A stretch of DNA of 5,733 bases from NCBI GenBank assembly GCA_030591825.1, contig JAUVAG010000099.1, positions 1-5,733 on the forward strand, written 5' to 3'. This DNA is from Dethiosulfatibacter sp. Lineage in GTDB: Bacteria > Bacillota > Clostridia > Tissierellales > Dethiosulfatibacteraceae. This document shows, piece after piece, positions 4,331-5,733 of this stretch; position 1 is the stretch's first letter, and each line of letters starts with the position of its first letter. The notes beneath the pieces are model-generated. The model searched no databases. It had not been told where the DNA came from and saw only the letters and a list, made by a program, of their open reading frames with translations. The position numbers and the translations under genes were made by a program.

Positions 4331-5733
4331 ATGGAACAGAGAAAAATTAAAGAACCACAGAAAAGAGAACAATGGGGATCAAAGATTGGATTTATTATGG
4401 CTGCAGCCGGATCTGCAGTTGGTCTAGGAAACATTTGGAAATTTCCATTTACTGCCGGACAAAATGGTGGTGGAGCATTCGTATTTATTTATTTAATTTT
4501 TATCGTACTAATAGGTTTCAGCATTATGTTGACAGAATTTGCACTTGGTAGAAGAAGTAAGCTCGCTGCAGTAGGAGCATTCAAGTCTGTAGACAAAAAA
4601 TGGACATTTGTAGGAATCATAGGTGTTTTAAGTGGATTCTTGATTATGGGATTCTATCCTGTAGTTGGCGGATGGGCACTTGCTTACATTTTCAAGGTGA
4701 CGGGAGGTCTGCTAAACAGTCCGGAACTAATAGGAAGTACTTTTGGAGAATTCATAACTAACCCCACTATTCCACTAATGTGGATGGTTGCTTATCTCGG
4801 AATAAACATTGTTATTGTATCGAAGGGAATATCTTCAGGTATAGAAAAAGCTGGTAAGATACTCATGCCACTGTTGTTCGGAATACTTATATTAATTGCA
4901 ATTAAAGGTTTAACCCTTCCAAATGCCATAGATGGTGTGAAGTTCCTCTTCCAACCTGATTTCAGCAAGGTAACAGGAAAGGTGGTACTGGCAGCACTAG
5001 GCCAGGCATTCTTCTCTCTTTCACTTGGTATGGGATGTATGATTACCTATGGGTCATATCTTGATAAGAAAGAAAACCTTGTAAGCACTACTGGAATAAT
5101 TACAGCCATGGACACTGGTGTTGCACTTCTTGCAGGTCTGGCAATGTTCCCGGCAATGTTTGCATTCGGCATCGCTCCAACAGAAGGACCTGGACTAGTA
5201 TTCGTTGTAGTTCCTTCTCTATTCGCAGCAATGGGCGGAATTGGAACTGTCTTCGCGACATTGTTCTTTGTAGCACTTGCAGTTGCAGCCCTTACTTCTT
5301 CAGTATCACTGCTAGAGGTAGTTGTGTCATATCTGATAGACGAAAAGAAACAACCAAGAAAGAAGGCAGTTTTAATAGCCTCTTCAATAATGGCTGCTTT
5401 ATGTATACTTTCTTCACTATCACTTGGAGGACTTGGACCAAAACTCTTCGGAACGGGAGCATTTGATGTATTCGACCTTCTCACAGACAAGATTTATCTT
5501 GCTATAGGTGGAATGCTTATTAGCATATTTGCTGGATGGAAAATCAAGAAGGAAGATCTGTTCAATGAGATTACAAACGGCGGTACTTTTAACTATGCAT
5601 TCCTTAACATTTGGTATGTACTGATTAAATACATAATACCTGTAGTTATTCTAGTTGTTGCCGTCAACGGTATATTTGAAGGTTTCAATACCGGATCAGG
5701 ACCTATAATGCTAGTAGGTATAGGTATCATGGC
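4331..5733 (+). CDS. Sodium-dependent transporter, neurotransmitter:sodium symporter (NSS/SNF) family (partial, 3' end outside window)
   Basis: 467 codons without a stop, cut by the right edge. The ATG at 4331 follows AGAGGAG with an 8-base spacer. The NSS signature sits in TM1: WGSKIGFIMAAAGSAVGLGN (15-34), then KFPF and QNGGGAF. Aligned by eye to LeuT, the sodium ligands mostly fit: Gly27, Ala29, Val30 and Asn34 in TM1, Ser229 (for Thr254) in TM6 (FFSLSLGMG), and Ala319, Thr322 and Ser323 in TM8 (AALTSS). TM7 has Asp261 where LeuT has Asn286, and Ala at the Glu290 position. Tyr109 matches the substrate-gating Tyr108 of TM3, and Met234 replaces Phe259 of the substrate pocket. Eleven helices are visible, the last at about 427-448. 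Bacterial members take up amino acids or related compounds with Na+; the substrate here is unknown. Bacterial proteins are usually 440-510 residues, so little is missing. The gene has its own long, palindrome-rich control region. Confidence 0.95.
   Translation, partial: MEQRKIKEPQKREQWGSKIGFIMAAAGSAVGLGNIWKFPFTAGQNGGGAFVFIYLIFIVLIGFSIMLTEFALGRRSKLAAVGAFKSVDKKWTFVGIIGVLSGFLIMGFYPVVGGWALAYIFKVTGGLLNSPELIGSTFGEFITNPTIPLMWMVAYLGINIVIVSKGISSGIEKAGKILMPLLFGILILIAIKGLTLPNAIDGVKFLFQPDFSKVTGKVVLAALGQAFFSLSLGMGCMITYGSYLDKKENLVSTTGIITAMDTGVALLAGLAMFPAMFAFGIAPTEGPGLVFVVVPSLFAAMGGIGTVFATLFFVALAVAALTSSVSLLEVVVSYLIDEKKQPRKKAVLIASSIMAALCILSSLSLGGLGPKLFGTGAFDVFDLLTDKIYLAIGGMLISIFAGWKIKKEDLFNEITNGGTFNYAFLNIWYVLIKYIIPVVILVVAVNGIFEGFNTGSGPIMLVGIGIM

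Noticed and set aside
5047..5490. A 147-codon minus-strand open frame rich in Ser, Ala and Pro
   Set aside because: It lies fully inside the NSS transporter gene on the other strand. Its composition is what the reverse complement of hydrophobic codons gives, and it has no start signals.

Overview
The window is low-GC DNA with A/T-rich intergenic regions, GGAGG-type ribosome binding sites, sigma-A-type promoters and several GTG/TTG starts. Together with the protein families present, this points to a Firmicute, most likely a member of Clostridia. The organism is inferred from these features; I cannot name a genus.

Layout, left to right. (1) Positions 1-407, minus strand: the first 135 residues of a YnjB-type ABC-transporter substrate-binding lipoprotein, with a recognisable promoter (479-507) and A/T-rich repeats behind it. 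(2) 662-2140, plus strand: a probable two-gene operon of a TVP38/TMEM64 (VTT/DedA-superfamily) membrane protein and an integral-membrane sterol desaturase/fatty acid hydroxylase-family protein with a full set of di-iron histidine motifs. It ends at a hairpin shared with a convergent gene. (3) 2229-2744, minus strand: an unrecognised four-helix membrane protein with a very lysine-rich N-terminus. (4) 2745-2963: a divergent control region with two facing promoters and a GTAC-centred palindrome between them. (5) 2964-3359, plus strand: a small pyridoxamine 5'-phosphate oxidase-like (FMN split-barrel) protein. It is followed at once, in the same frame, by 3381-3872, which looks like a 5'-truncated remnant of a copper amine oxidase N-terminal-domain surface protein. 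A strong intrinsic terminator (3914-3978) closes this unit. (6) 3979-4330: a 350-base control region with nested inverted repeats and two good tandem promoters. (7) 4331-5733, plus strand: a neurotransmitter:sodium symporter (NSS) family transporter, open at the right edge.

The genes do not form one pathway. The window reads as a set of small independent transcription units for the cell envelope: solute uptake (YnjB-type ABC system, NSS symporter), membrane-lipid-related functions (VTT protein plus hydroxylase) and an FMN protein. I found no RNA gene, CRISPR array, insertion sequence, phage gene or obvious defence system. The parts most worth a second look are the two palindrome-rich control regions, the pairing of a VTT protein with an oxygen-type di-iron membrane enzyme, the decayed gene at 3381-3872 and the orphan membrane protein.
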